A stretch of 64,000 nt of DNA from Nocardioides lacusdianchii (GTDB lineage: Bacteria; Actinomycetota; Actinomycetes; Propionibacteriales; Nocardioidaceae). Every line of letters starts with the position of its first letter. The stretch's first letter is position 1. This document shows positions 44,965 through 53,608 of the stretch, piece after piece. The stretch is taken from NCBI RefSeq assembly GCF_020102855.1, contig NZ_JADHZD010000008.1:144086-208085 (forward strand), given 5' to 3'. The translations under genes and the position numbers were made by a program. The notes below the pieces were generated by a model. The model was given only the letters and a program-made list of their open reading frames with translations, searched no databases and was not told the DNA's origin.

Positions 44965-46290
44965 TCAGACGCCGGTCGTCTGCTTGGTGTGCAGGTCGTA
45001 CCAGGTCTTCTCGTAGCCCGGGATGGTCAGCTGCGTGTTGCTGGGCGTGGCGCCCGGGACCGGGCTGCCCTGGTCGTCGACACCGAGCAGCTCGGTCGTG
45101 ACCGGGGTGGCCGGGTGGGCACCGAGCTCGCCGGCGAAGTGGCAGGCGACCTTGTGGCGCTTGCCGATCTGCAGCAGCGGCGGCTCGACCTTCGCGCAGA
45201 TCTCCTGGGCGAACTGGCAGCGGGTGCGGAACCGGCAGCCGGACGGCGGGTTGATCGGGCTCGGCACGTCGCCCTCCAGGCGGATGCGCTCGCGACGACC
45301 GCCCACTGCCGCCTGCTTCACGTCGGGGACCGCGGAGAGCAGCGCCTGGGTGTAGGGGTGGTGCGGGCGGCTGTAGATCGTCTCGCGGTCACCGATCTCC
45401 ACGATCTTGCCGAGGTACATCACGGCGATCTCGGGGCAGAAGTGACGCACGATGGCCAGGTCGTGGGCGATGAAGAGGAACGCCACGTCGAACTCGCGCT
45501 GGATGTCCTGGAGCAGGTTGACGACCTGCGCCTGGATCGAGACGTCGAGCGCCGAGACCGGCTCGTCCGCGACGAGCACCTTCGGGTTCAGCGTCAGCGC
45601 GCGGGCGATGCCGATGCGCTGGCGCTGGCCGCCGGAGAACTCGTTGGGATAGCGGTTGTAGTGCTCGGGGTTGAGGCCCACGACCTCCAGCAGCTCCTGG
45701 ACGCGCGAGAGCACCTGGTTCTTCGGGACGATCTTGTGCACCTCGAGGGGCGCACCCACGATCGTGCCGACGGTGTGGCGCGGGTTCAGCGAGGTGTAGG
45801 GGTCCTGGAAGATCATCTGCACGTCACGGCGCAGCGGCTTCATCTCCTTGTTGGAGAGCTTGGCCAGGTCGTTGCCCTCGAACATCATCGAGCCGCCGGT
45901 CGGCTTGTAGAGCCGGGTGATGAGGCGACCGGTCGTCGACTTGCCGCAGCCGGACTCGCCGACCAGGCCCAGCGAGCCGCCCTTGGGCACCTCGAAGGAG
46001 ATGCCGTCCACGGCCTGCACGTGGCCGATGGTGCGGCGTACGACGCCCGAGGAGCGGACCGGGAAGTACATCTTGAGGTTGTCGACCGTCAGCACGGCAG
46101 GTGCGTCGGGGTCGAGCCTCGAGGCCGCGTGGCCCAGCTCAGCGACCGAGTGGGGGCGGTCCCCCGGGACCTCGTGGGAGGCGTAGGCGTCGCTCGCCTC
46201 GGGGGTGAGCTGGCGCTCGCCGGACTCAGCGGCGTTGGCACCGACCTCGGTCGGGGCGACCTGGGCGTCGGCGTTGGGGTCCTGGGTCAT
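44965..46290 (-). CDS. Oligopeptide ABC transporter ATP-binding protein (DppF/OppF type)
   Basis: The 441-aa ATPase has Walker [14 protein letters not shown], signature [17 protein letters not shown], Walker [15 protein letters not shown] and the H-loop histidine in [13 protein letters not shown]. The C-terminal oligopeptide/dipeptide domain has four Cys for a 4Fe-4S-like motif ([17 protein letters not shown] and VACHF). About 85 N-terminal residues precede the ABC domain, with low complexity; this extension is unusual. It overlaps the DppD gene by four bases. Confidence 0.94.
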   Translation of the reverse strand: MTQDPNADAQVAPTEVGANAAESGERQLTPEASDAYASHEVPGDRPHSVAELGHAASRLDPDAPAVLTVDNLKMYFPVRSSGVVRRTIGHVQAVDGISFEVPKGGSLGLVGESGCGKSTTGRLITRLYKPTGGSMMFEGNDLAKLSNKEMKPLRRDVQMIFQDPYTSLNPRHTVGTIVGAPLEVHKIVPKNQVLSRVQELLEVVGLNPEHYNRYPNEFSGGQRQRIGIARALTLNPKVLVADEPVSALDVSIQAQVVNLLQDIQREFDVAFLFIAHDLAIVRHFCPEIAVMYLGKIVEIGDRETIYSRPHHPYTQALLSAVPDVKQAAVGGRRERIRLEGDVPSPINPPSGCRFRTRCQFAQEICAKVEPPLLQIGKRHKVACHFAGELGAHPATPVTTELLGVDDQGSPVPGATPSNTQLTIPGYEKTWYDLHTKQTTGV

Positions 46291-47390
46291 CGGGTCTCCT
46301 CGACCAGGTCGGGGGCGATCTCGGGCAGCACCTCGGACTGGTAGACCGCGCTGGGGTCGGCGAGGTGGCAGCGCCGGAGATGGGCCGCGCCGACGCTCGC
46401 CGGCAGCAGCGGGGGCAGCTCGGTGCTGCACAGGTCACCGGGGACCTTGTCGGAGTGCACGCAGCGAGGGTGGAACGAGCAGCCCGACGGCGGACGCAGC
46501 AGGCTCGGCGGGTTGCCCGGGATGGGGATCAGGCGCGCGTCGGTGGACGCGAGCACGTCGGGCACGCTCGAGAGCAGGCCCCACGTGTAGGGCATCTCGG
46601 GCGCGGTGAGGATCTGCTTCACCGTGCCGTACTCCACGCAGCGACCGGCGTACATCACGAGCACGTCGTCGGCCATCTCGGCGATGACGCCGAGGTCGTG
46701 GGTGATGATGATGACCGCGGAGTTGAACTCGCGCTGGAGGTCCTGGAGCAGGTCGAGGATCTGGGCCTGGACGGTCACGTCGAGCGCCGTCGTCGGCTCG
46801 TCGGCGATCAGCAGCGCCGGGTCGTTGATGAGACCCATCGCGATCATCGCGCGCTGGCGCATGCCGCCGGAGAACTGGTGCGGGTAGTCGTCGACGCGGC
46901 GGTCCGGCTGCGGGATGCCGACCCGGTCCAGCATCTCGATCGCCTTGCGGCGGGCGTCGCGCTTCGACGCGCTCGAGTGGTGGACGAGGTAGGCCTCCTC
47001 GAGCTGCTTGCCGATCTTGTAGAACGGGTGCAGCGCGGCAAGGGCGTCCTGGAAGATCATGGCCATCGAGTTGCCGCGCAGGGCGCGCATCTTCGACTCG
47101 TTGAGGCCCACGAGCTCGGTGCCGCCGACCCGGATAGACCCGGAGATCTGCGCGGACTTCGCGTCGTGCAGGCCCATCACGGCCATGCTCGAGACGGACT
47201 TGCCCGAGCCGGACTCGCCGACGATGCCGAGGGTCTTGCCCCGCTCGACCGAGTAGGACAGGCCGCTGACGGCGGTCACCGGACCGTCCTCGGTCGGGAA
47301 CGTCACCTTGAGGTCCTCGACCACGAGGAGGGGACCCTCGCTCGCCGAGCCCTCGCTCATGGAGGACTGGGTCATGGGAACGCTGGTCAC
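46287..47390 (-). CDS. Oligopeptide ABC transporter ATP-binding protein (DppD/OppD type)
   Basis: The 367-aa ATPase has Walker A IVGESGSGKSVSSMA, signature HQFSGGMRQRAMIAMGL, Walker B PALLIADEPTTALD and the H-loop IIITHDLGVIAEMAD. The C-terminal domain has the cysteine-rich GCSFHPRCVHSDKVPGDLC. The GTG at 47390 overlaps the permease stop by GTGA; ATGs at 47375 and 47360 are possible alternatives. It heterodimerises with the DppF-like subunit to power the permease. Confidence 0.94.
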   Translation of the reverse strand: MTSVPMTQSSMSEGSASEGPLLVVEDLKVTFPTEDGPVTAVSGLSYSVERGKTLGIVGESGSGKSVSSMAVMGLHDAKSAQISGSIRVGGTELVGLNESKMRALRGNSMAMIFQDALAALHPFYKIGKQLEEAYLVHHSSASKRDARRKAIEMLDRVGIPQPDRRVDDYPHQFSGGMRQRAMIAMGLINDPALLIADEPTTALDVTVQAQILDLLQDLQREFNSAVIIITHDLGVIAEMADDVLVMYAGRCVEYGTVKQILTAPEMPYTWGLLSSVPDVLASTDARLIPIPGNPPSLLRPPSGCSFHPRCVHSDKVPGDLCSTELPPLLPASVGAAHLRRCHLADPSAVYQSEVLPEIAPDLVEETR

Positions 47391-48394
47391 GAAAGCCTCA
47401 CCCTCGGGTCGAGCACGCTGTAGACGATGTCCACGAGCAGGTTGGAGATGATCAGGACGACGGCGCTGAAGAGAGCGGTCGCCATGACCACCGGAAGGTC
47501 CCTGTTCTGCACGGCCTGCAGGCTCCACCAGCCGATGCCCTGGATCTCGAAGATCCGCTCGGTGAAGATCGTGCCGGCGAGCAGGGTGCCGAAGTCGATG
47601 CCGAAGATCGTGACGACCGGCACCAGCGCCGCGCGAAGCCCGTGCTTGTAGACGATGGTGCGCGTCGGCAGGCCCTTGGACTTGGCGGTGCGGATGTAGT
47701 CCTCGCTGAGCGCCTCGACCATCGCGCCACGGGTGAAACGGGTGTACTGGGTGCAGCCGAAGATGCCGAGCGCGACCCAGGCCAGGAACAGGCCGCTGAA
47801 CCACGCCCACGGGCCCTCGGTGATCGGCGAGAAGTAGCCGGTGTTGCTGAAGAACGGGATCTCGAAGGTGATCGTGAGGTAGAGCCAGGTCAGCAGCGCG
47901 AAGAGGTAGTAGGGGATCGAGCTGATGAACAGGAAACTCGAGACAAGGGCCTTGTCGGCCAGCGTCCCGCGGCGTCGCGCTGCTGCCACGCCGATGGGGA
48001 TGCCGAAGAGGAGGTAGAGGAAAGCGCCACCGATGGCCACGGAGAAGGTGGCCGGGATGCGATCGACCAGCGCCTCCTTCACGGGCTGCTTGGTGACGAA
48101 GCTCAGGCCGAGGCACGGTGCGGTGCACTCGTACTCGTTGGAGGCGACGGTGATCGTGCGGCCGACGAAGACGCCCTGGACGAACTTGCCGTACTCCTCG
48201 TAGACGGGGTTGTCGTAGCCGAGGGTGCGCTCGTAGATCTCGATGCGGTCACCGCATCGGTTGCTGGTCTCTCGGTCGCACACGGTCTGGGCGGGACTTG
48301 AAGGGCCGTACCAGAACAACAGGAAGATCGCCATCGAGACCAAGGCCACGACGAGGACTCCCGAGATCAGCCGCTTCACGACATACGCGAACAT
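47387..48394 (-). CDS. Oligopeptide ABC transporter permease (DppB/OppB type)
   Basis: The 335-aa permease starts FAYVVKRLISGVLVVALVSM, the usual first helix of the B subunit, and has six membrane segments. The EAA loop in the second half is EALSEDYIRTAKSKGLPTRTIVYKHGLRAALVPVV, which contacts the ATPases. A large extracytoplasmic loop between helices 1 and 2 contains four cysteines (about residues 40-95), not typical of the family. A GGAGAG ribosome binding site precedes the ATG. Confidence 0.94.
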   Translation of the reverse strand: MFAYVVKRLISGVLVVALVSMAIFLLFWYGPSSPAQTVCDRETSNRCGDRIEIYERTLGYDNPVYEEYGKFVQGVFVGRTITVASNEYECTAPCLGLSFVTKQPVKEALVDRIPATFSVAIGGAFLYLLFGIPIGVAAARRRGTLADKALVSSFLFISSIPYYLFALLTWLYLTITFEIPFFSNTGYFSPITEGPWAWFSGLFLAWVALGIFGCTQYTRFTRGAMVEALSEDYIRTAKSKGLPTRTIVYKHGLRAALVPVVTIFGIDFGTLLAGTIFTERIFEIQGIGWWSLQAVQNRDLPVVMATALFSAVVLIISNLLVDIVYSVLDPRVRLS

Positions 48395-48471
48395 CGCAGA
48401 TCACTCTCCGGGGATGGTGGATGAGTCGGACCCCCCGAGGCAGGAGAGCCTACTTGGGTCCGGGCTGGCGA

Positions 48472-48501
48472 GTGGGGGCTCCCGGGTTCGGGAGCCCCCA
48501 C
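48472..48501 (-). repeat. Intercistronic 12-bp stem-loop between binding-protein and permease genes
   Basis: GTGGGGGCTCCC at 48472-48483 is perfectly complementary to 48490-48501, with a six-base loop. It lies in the gap between the binding-protein stop (48576) and the permease start (48394). It may act as an attenuating terminator or an mRNA 3'-end stabiliser that raises binding-protein levels. Confidence 0.75.
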
Positions 48502-48530
48502 CCGTCAGTGGTTGCTACTTGTTGCTGGGC

Positions 48531-48571
48531 GGTGCCCCCAGGACCGGGTCACGGACCCGGACAGGAGCACC
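48531..48571 (-). repeat. Second intercistronic hairpin after the binding-protein gene
   Basis: The inner stem is CCGGGTC (48544-48550) with GACCCGG (48554-48560) and a three-base loop, enclosed by an outer pair GGTGC (48531-48535) and GCACC (48567-48571). It begins five bases after the stop codon of the binding-protein gene. Confidence 0.65.
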
Positions 48572-48575
48572 AGGA

Positions 48576-50354
48576 TCACTGCATGACGAACAGGTCCTTG
48601 TAGTTCGGCGCACCGATCGAGCCATCGCCCGTCGGGTTGCCGATCTTGGTGCCGAAGACGAACAGGTCGTTGCGGAACGCGGTCGGGATGATCGGGAAGT
48701 ACTCCGTCATGATCTTCTCGTCCAGGTCGCCCCAGGCAGCAGCCTGGTCCTCGAGGGGCAGCGTCGCGATGGAGTCCATCTCGTCGTTGATCGAGGCCTC
48801 GTCGAAGCCGGCGGTGTTGTAGACAGCGCCACCCTTCAGCAGCGGCGGGAGCATGGTCGAACCGGCGGGCCAGTCCGAGCACCAGTTGACGCCACGCATG
48901 TTGAGCTGCTTGTTGACCTTGTTGTCGGGGTCGAGCCAGATGTTGTACGGCGACTCCTGGACCGGGATGGCCTTGACGGAGAAGCCACCGGCCTCGAAGC
49001 CCTTGGTGATCTGGTCCTGGGCGTCCTTGGCGAGCGGGTCGACCTCGTAGTAGACCATGGTGATCTCGTAGGGCTTGTCACCGTAGCCGGCCTCGGCCAG
49101 GAGCTCCTTCGACTTCTCGGGGTCGTACTTGATCTGCTCCCCGTCGACCTGGAAGTCCTTCTTGCCCGCCATGCCGGGGGGCATGATCGAGTTGGCGTAG
49201 TCACGGGTCACGCCCGGAACCTCACCGCCCGAGATCCACACGTCCTCGTAGGGGTAGGCGTAGGCGAGGGCCTTGCGGACCTCGATCTCCTTGATCTTGT
49301 TGTAGTCAGGCGTCAGCGTGGAGACACACTGCGACGTCTGCTGCACGAGGCGCTCGCCGAGCTGCGAGTTGGCGTCGTTGTAGTTGCCCGAACCGAGCGA
49401 GGTCGCGACGGCGGTCTGGCTGTCGGAGTTGTCCGAGAGCATGATCTCGTCGACCTTGGCCTGGTCCTGGTTGAACTTGAAGACCCACTCGTCGGCGTAC
49501 TGGTGACGGGCCGGGTCGGACTCAGCCGCCCACTGCTCGTTCTTCACCAGGCGCAGCTCCTCGTTGGGCTTGTAGCCACCGGGAGCGATCTTGTAGGGGC
49601 CGTTGGACAGCGGCTGGTTGCCGTAGTTCGGCGGCTTGGAGGCGTTGCCGAGCGGGGCCGGGCCCATGGCCATGAAGGAGCCCCAGTAGTCCATGTCCGG
49701 GAAGGGCGTCTCCATCGCGATGGTGATGTCCTGGCCCTCGACGGTGATGCCGTCGTAGTTCTCGCAGTTGGGGTCCTTGCCGGTGTAGGGACCCTCGTAG
49801 TCAGCGGCGCCGGCGAAGTACGTCTTGGAGTACTCGGTGCCGGGACCGGACGGGAACGCCTCGGAGTCGAGCGAGCGGCAGATGCCGAACGCGACCTCTT
49901 CGGCGGTGACGGGCTTGCCGTCCTCCCACGTGGCGTCCTCACGGATCGTGAAGGTCCACTCGGTGAAGTCCTCGTTGGGGGTGCCCAGGTCGGTGGCGAG
50001 GTCGGGAACCAGGACGGGCTGGCCCTCCTCGTCACGCGAGTACTGGGTCAGCGAACGGCTCGTGAGCGCCTGCTGGATGGAGTTGCCCGTGACGGACCAA
50101 CCACCGGTGGGGTCCAGCGAGTCGGGGCCCGGGTCGCCGGGGAGGTACACCGTGATGGTGCCTCCGGCGGCTGCGCCCTCGACCTCGGGAGCGGGGCCCT
50201 GACGCTCAGCGTCCTTGGTCCCTCCCTCCTGTGCGCCGATCTCTCGGTCCGTGCCTCCATCGCCATCACCGTTCTCCGACGAACCGCCGCCACAGGCAGC
50301 GAGGGTCAGAAGAGCGGCGCCAGCGACGAGCGCGAGCGGCTTGTTCCGCTTCAT
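48576..50354 (-). CDS. Oligopeptide ABC transporter substrate-binding lipoprotein
   Basis: The 592-aa lipoprotein has the lipobox cysteine in LTLAACGGGS, then an acidic Gly-rich linker (residues about 22-45). The family 5 solute-binding fold follows (GGTITVYLPGDPGPDSLDPT, then EEVAFGICRSLDSEAF). It is the resident binding protein of the transporter operon and is followed by two strong hairpins, so its mRNA segment is probably more abundant. The ligand, probably a peptide, cannot be read from the sequence. The paralogue at 41743-43521 is more acidic and divergent. Confidence 0.93.
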   Translation of the reverse strand: MKRNKPLALVAGAALLTLAACGGGSSENGDGDGGTDREIGAQEGGTKDAERQGPAPEVEGAAAGGTITVYLPGDPGPDSLDPTGGWSVTGNSIQQALTSRSLTQYSRDEEGQPVLVPDLATDLGTPNEDFTEWTFTIREDATWEDGKPVTAEEVAFGICRSLDSEAFPSGPGTEYSKTYFAGAADYEGPYTGKDPNCENYDGITVEGQDITIAMETPFPDMDYWGSFMAMGPAPLGNASKPPNYGNQPLSNGPYKIAPGGYKPNEELRLVKNEQWAAESDPARHQYADEWVFKFNQDQAKVDEIMLSDNSDSQTAVATSLGSGNYNDANSQLGERLVQQTSQCVSTLTPDYNKIKEIEVRKALAYAYPYEDVWISGGEVPGVTRDYANSIMPPGMAGKKDFQVDGEQIKYDPEKSKELLAEAGYGDKPYEITMVYYEVDPLAKDAQDQITKGFEAGGFSVKAIPVQESPYNIWLDPDNKVNKQLNMRGVNWCSDWPAGSTMLPPLLKGGAVYNTAGFDEASINDEMDSIATLPLEDQAAAWGDLDEKIMTEYFPIIPTAFRNDLFVFGTKIGNPTGDGSIGAPNYKDLFVMQ

Positions 50355-50431
50355 GCTGTCCAGCCTTTCCTTTTTGTTCTCACCGAGGACGGCGTCTCCG
50401 GCGACGTGCTGCGACCTTGACCGAGGAGTGC

Positions 50432-51466
50432 TCAGCGTCGGGTCTTGGGGTCGAGGGCGTCGCGGATCGCGTCACCCAGGAGGTTGAGGGAGAGCACCAG
50501 GGCAACGACACCGATCATCGGCTGCCACAGGTACTGGGGGTAGTCGCGGAAGTAGACCGGGGTCGCCGCGTCGAGGATCATCTGGCCCCACGACACGCCG
50601 TCGGTCACGCCGATGCCGAGGAAGGCAAGGCCCGCCTCGAGGGCGACGAACGCGGGGAGCATCAGCGAGACGCTGATGATGATGGGCGCCGCCAGGTTGG
50701 GCAGCAGCTCCTTGAAGAGGATGCGCGAGGTGGGCATGCCCATCACGCGGGCCGCCTGGACGAACTCGCGCTCACGCAGCGAGAGCACCTCGCCGCGGAT
50801 GAGTCGCGCGGTGCCCATCCAGCCGAACACCGACAGCACCACCACGAGGCTGAACTTCTGGATCGTCGCGTAGTTGTCGGCCGTGTTGAACCGCTCGTTG
50901 AGGATCGGCGCCAGCGTCAGCGCGGCGAGCAGGAAGGGGATGGTGAGGAACATGTCGATGAAGAACGACAGGACCTTGTCGACCTTGCCGCCGAGGAAGC
51001 CGCTGAGCAGCCCGACGACGACGCCCACGATCGAGGCGATGATCGCCGCCGTGGTCGCGATCGTGAGCGACACGCGGCAGCCGTAGAGCCAGTAGGCCAT
51101 GTTGTCCTGGCCGGTGCGCGGCGCCACGCCCATCGGGTGGTCCCACGTGAAGGGGCCGTTGGGCGGGCCCATCTCGGGCTTCGGCAGGTTGTTGTTGAGG
51201 CCGTCGACGCGCTCGCTGGCCAGCGGCGTGTCGAGGCTGACCCCGAAGAGGTTGCTGATCGTGCCGGCGAAGACGGCGCAGATGATGAAGAAGAGCACCA
51301 CCAGCGCGCAGACCACGGCGACCTTGTCGCGGGCCAGACGACCCAGCGCGATCCGCAGCGGCGACTTGCCGGCGATCTCCTTCGCCTGCTCGCTGTTGGG
51401 ATCCTGCGGCGCGGGCTCGTTGCTCAACGAGCCCAGCGTCTCCGGCCCTGCGGTGTCTGCCGACAT
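50432..51466 (-). CDS. Oligopeptide ABC transporter permease (DppC/OppC type)
   Basis: The 344-aa C-type permease has a cytoplasmic Pro/Glu-rich N-terminus of about 40 residues, then the first helix VAVVCALVVLFFIICAVFAG. The core has six membrane segments with the EAA loop SLREREFVQAARVMGMPTSRILFKELLPN. GLAFLGIGVTDGVSWGQMI near the end is characteristic of the C subunit. It is the first gene of the transporter operon; GGGGAG precedes the ATG at 51466. The order C, binding protein, B, D, F is unusual because the binding protein and B usually come first. Confidence 0.93.
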   Translation of the reverse strand: MSADTAGPETLGSLSNEPAPQDPNSEQAKEIAGKSPLRIALGRLARDKVAVVCALVVLFFIICAVFAGTISNLFGVSLDTPLASERVDGLNNNLPKPEMGPPNGPFTWDHPMGVAPRTGQDNMAYWLYGCRVSLTIATTAAIIASIVGVVVGLLSGFLGGKVDKVLSFFIDMFLTIPFLLAALTLAPILNERFNTADNYATIQKFSLVVVLSVFGWMGTARLIRGEVLSLREREFVQAARVMGMPTSRILFKELLPNLAAPIIISVSLMLPAFVALEAGLAFLGIGVTDGVSWGQMILDAATPVYFRDYPQYLWQPMIGVVALVLSLNLLGDAIRDALDPKTRR

Positions 51467-51706
51467 GCTCTCCCCATCTGGTTCGGGACTGTCCCGGCGC
51501 GCTCCGGGGGTCCCCCGAGGCCAGCGCCGAAACGGGACTCTATGTGACCCGCACCGCATGGACGATCACCGACGGGTAACGATCCAGTTACGACGCGTTC
51601 ACCCCCGCCGCGCGGTGAAACCTGCGCCAGTGGAGCGCGTGCACGGAAGAACCTGTCACCAGCGGTGGCCGCGACGCTCGTCCTTGTGGCGTTCGACCCC
51701 GTACGC
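51467..51706 (-). promoter_or_regulatory. Upstream region of the peptide transporter operon
   Basis: No gene is seen here. The minus strand carries TAGAGT (plus positions 51537-51542), a candidate -10 element that would give a leader of about 65 bases. An inverted repeat GTAAC-N6-GTTAC (51576-51591) lies about 110 bases from the start codon and could be an operator. Confidence 0.35.
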
Positions 51707-51754
51707 CGACGGCGCCCGCCCCGACCGCGGTGGCGGTCGGCGCGGGCGCCGTCG
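51707..51754 (-). terminator. Very long stem-loop terminator after aspS
   Basis: A 13-base stem (51707-51719 with 51742-51754), one C:C mismatch, and a further 8-base stem (51721-51728 with 51733-51740) surround a four-base loop. It starts 28 bases beyond the aspS stop codon. The 21 paired bases with no U-tract suggest an intrinsic, GC-type terminator separating hisS-aspS from the transporter operon. Confidence 0.75.
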
Positions 51755-51781
51755 TGGTGGTGCGGTGCGCGGGCGTGGCTG

Positions 51782-53608
51782 TCAGGCCGGGTCGGACCCG
51801 TCCTTCTCCGGCTCGTCCTTCTCCGACTCGTCCTTCTCCGGCGTGGCGTCCACGCCGGCCTCCTTGCGCTGCTCGGGCGTGATGGGCGCGGGAGCGGCGG
51901 TGAGCGGGTCGTAGCCGCCGCCCGACTTGGGGAAGGCGATGACGTCGCGGATCGAGTCCGTGCCCGCGAGCAGCGCCACGATGCGGTCCATGCCCACGGC
52001 GATGCCGCCGTGCGGCGGGGCACCGAACTTGAAGGCGTCGAGCAGGAAGCCGAACTTCTCCTGCGCCTCCTCCTCCCCCAGGCCCATCACCGAGAAGACA
52101 CGCTTCTGGATGTCACCGCGGTGGATACGGATGGACCCGCCGCCGAGCTCGTTGCCGTTGCAGACGATGTCGTAGGCGTAGGCCAGCGCGCTGCCGGGAT
52201 CGGTGTCGAAGGTGTCGACGAACTCGGGCTTGGGGCTGGTGAAGGCGTGGTGGACCGCGGTCCACGCGCCCGCCCCCACCGCGACGTCACCGCTGGCGAC
52301 CGCGTCGGAGCTCGGCTCGAACAGCGGCGCGTCGACGACCCACGTGAAGGCGAAGACCGAGTCGTCGAGCATGTCGCCACGGCGGCCGATCTCGAGGCGG
52401 GCGGCGCCGAGCAGCGCACGGCTGCTCTTGGCCGGACCGGCGGCGAAGAAGATGCAGTCGCCCGGCTGGGCGCCCACGTGGGCGGCGAGGCCGTCGCGCT
52501 CGGCGTCGGTGAGGTTCTTGGCCACCGGCCCGCCGAGCTCGCCGTCCTCGGCGACGGTGACGTACGCCAGGCCCTTGGCCCCGCGCTGCTTGGCCCAGTC
52601 CTGCCAGGCGTCGAACTGGCGACGCGGCTGGCTGCCGCCGCCGGGCATGACGACCGCACCGACGTAGGGGGCCTGGAAGACCCGGAAGGTGGTTTCCTTG
52701 AAGTAGTCGGTGCAATCGACGAGCTCGAGGCCCATCCGGAGGTCGGGCTTGTCGGAGCCGAACCTCGCCATCGCGTCGGCGTACGTCATCCGCGGCAGCG
52801 GCCGCTCGATGGTGTGGCCGGCCTGGGCCCACATGGCCTCCAGGACGTCCTCCATCAGCGTGATGACGTCCTCCTGGTCCACGAAGCTCATCTCGATGTC
52901 GAGCTGGGTGAACTCGGGCTGGCGGTCGGCGCGGAAGTCCTCGTCGCGGTAGCAGCGCGCGATCTGGTAGTAGCGCTCCATGCCGCCGACCATCAGCAGC
53001 TGCTTGAACAGCTGCGGGCTCTGCGGCAGGGCGTACCAGCTGCCGGGCGCCAGGCGCGCGGGCACGAGGAAGTCGCGGGCGCCCTCGGGGGTGGAGCGGG
53101 TGAGCGTGGGCGTCTCCACCTCGACGAAGTCGCGGGCGTCGAGCACGTCGCGCGCAGCCTTGTTGATCTTGCTGCGCAGGCGCAGGGCGGCGTTCGGGCC
53201 GGAGCGGCGCAGGTCGAGGTAGCGGTGCTTGAGCCGGGCCTCCTCGCCGACCTCGCCGCCCTTGTGGCCGGACGCGTCGTCGATCGGGAAGGGCAGCGGC
53301 TCGGACGTGGACAGGACCTCGACGTCGGTGGCGACGACCTCGTAGTGCCCGGTGGCCAGCTGCGGATTGATGTTGCCCTCGGAGCGCTCGACCACCTCGC
53401 CCGTCACCTTCAGGCAGAACTCGCTGCGGAGCGGGTGCGCCACCTCGGGGTCGCGGATGACGACCTGGACGACACCGGATGCGTCGCGCAGGTCGATGAA
53501 CGCCACGCCGCCGTGGTCGCGACGGCGCGCCACCCACCCGGCGAGCGTGACGGTCTGGCCGACGTGCGCAGGCAGCGTCAGGGCGCCGGCGTCATGGGTG
53601 CGGATCAC
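51782..53608 (-). CDS. aspS: Aspartyl-tRNA synthetase
   Basis: The 608-aa class IIb synthetase has the N-terminal OB-fold anticodon domain ([19 protein letters not shown]) and motif 2 ([24 protein letters not shown]). The bacterial GAD insertion domain is in the middle, and motif 3 is [27 protein letters not shown]. The last 24 residues are a charged tail in which EKDE/SEKD is repeated; the DNA there is a 15-base tandem repeat. The start GTG overlaps the hisS stop by four bases. If no asparaginyl-tRNA synthetase exists, it may be the non-discriminating form, which the sequence alone cannot show. Confidence 0.96.
   Translation of the reverse strand: MIRTHDAGALTLPAHVGQTVTLAGWVARRRDHGGVAFIDLRDASGVVQVVIRDPEVAHPLRSEFCLKVTGEVVERSEGNINPQLATGHYEVVATDVEVLSTSEPLPFPIDDASGHKGGEVGEEARLKHRYLDLRRSGPNAALRLRSKINKAARDVLDARDFVEVETPTLTRSTPEGARDFLVPARLAPGSWYALPQSPQLFKQLLMVGGMERYYQIARCYRDEDFRADRQPEFTQLDIEMSFVDQEDVITLMEDVLEAMWAQAGHTIERPLPRMTYADAMARFGSDKPDLRMGLELVDCTDYFKETTFRVFQAPYVGAVVMPGGGSQPRRQFDAWQDWAKQRGAKGLAYVTVAEDGELGGPVAKNLTDAERDGLAAHVGAQPGDCIFFAAGPAKSSRALLGAARLEIGRRGDMLDDSVFAFTWVVDAPLFEPSSDAVASGDVAVGAGAWTAVHHAFTSPKPEFVDTFDTDPGSALAYAYDIVCNGNELGGGSIRIHRGDIQKRVFSVMGLGEEEAQEKFGFLLDAFKFGAPPHGGIAVGMDRIVALLAGTDSIRDVIAFPKSGGGYDPLTAAPAPITPEQRKEAGVDATPEKDESEKDEPEKDGSDPA
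51801..51840 (+). repeat. 15-bp tandem repeat in the aspS 3' end
   Basis: Two and two-thirds copies of a 15-base unit (TCCTTCTCCGGCTCG) occupy 51801-51840 and encode the repeated charged tail of AspS. Copy number could vary by slippage. Confidence 0.7.
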
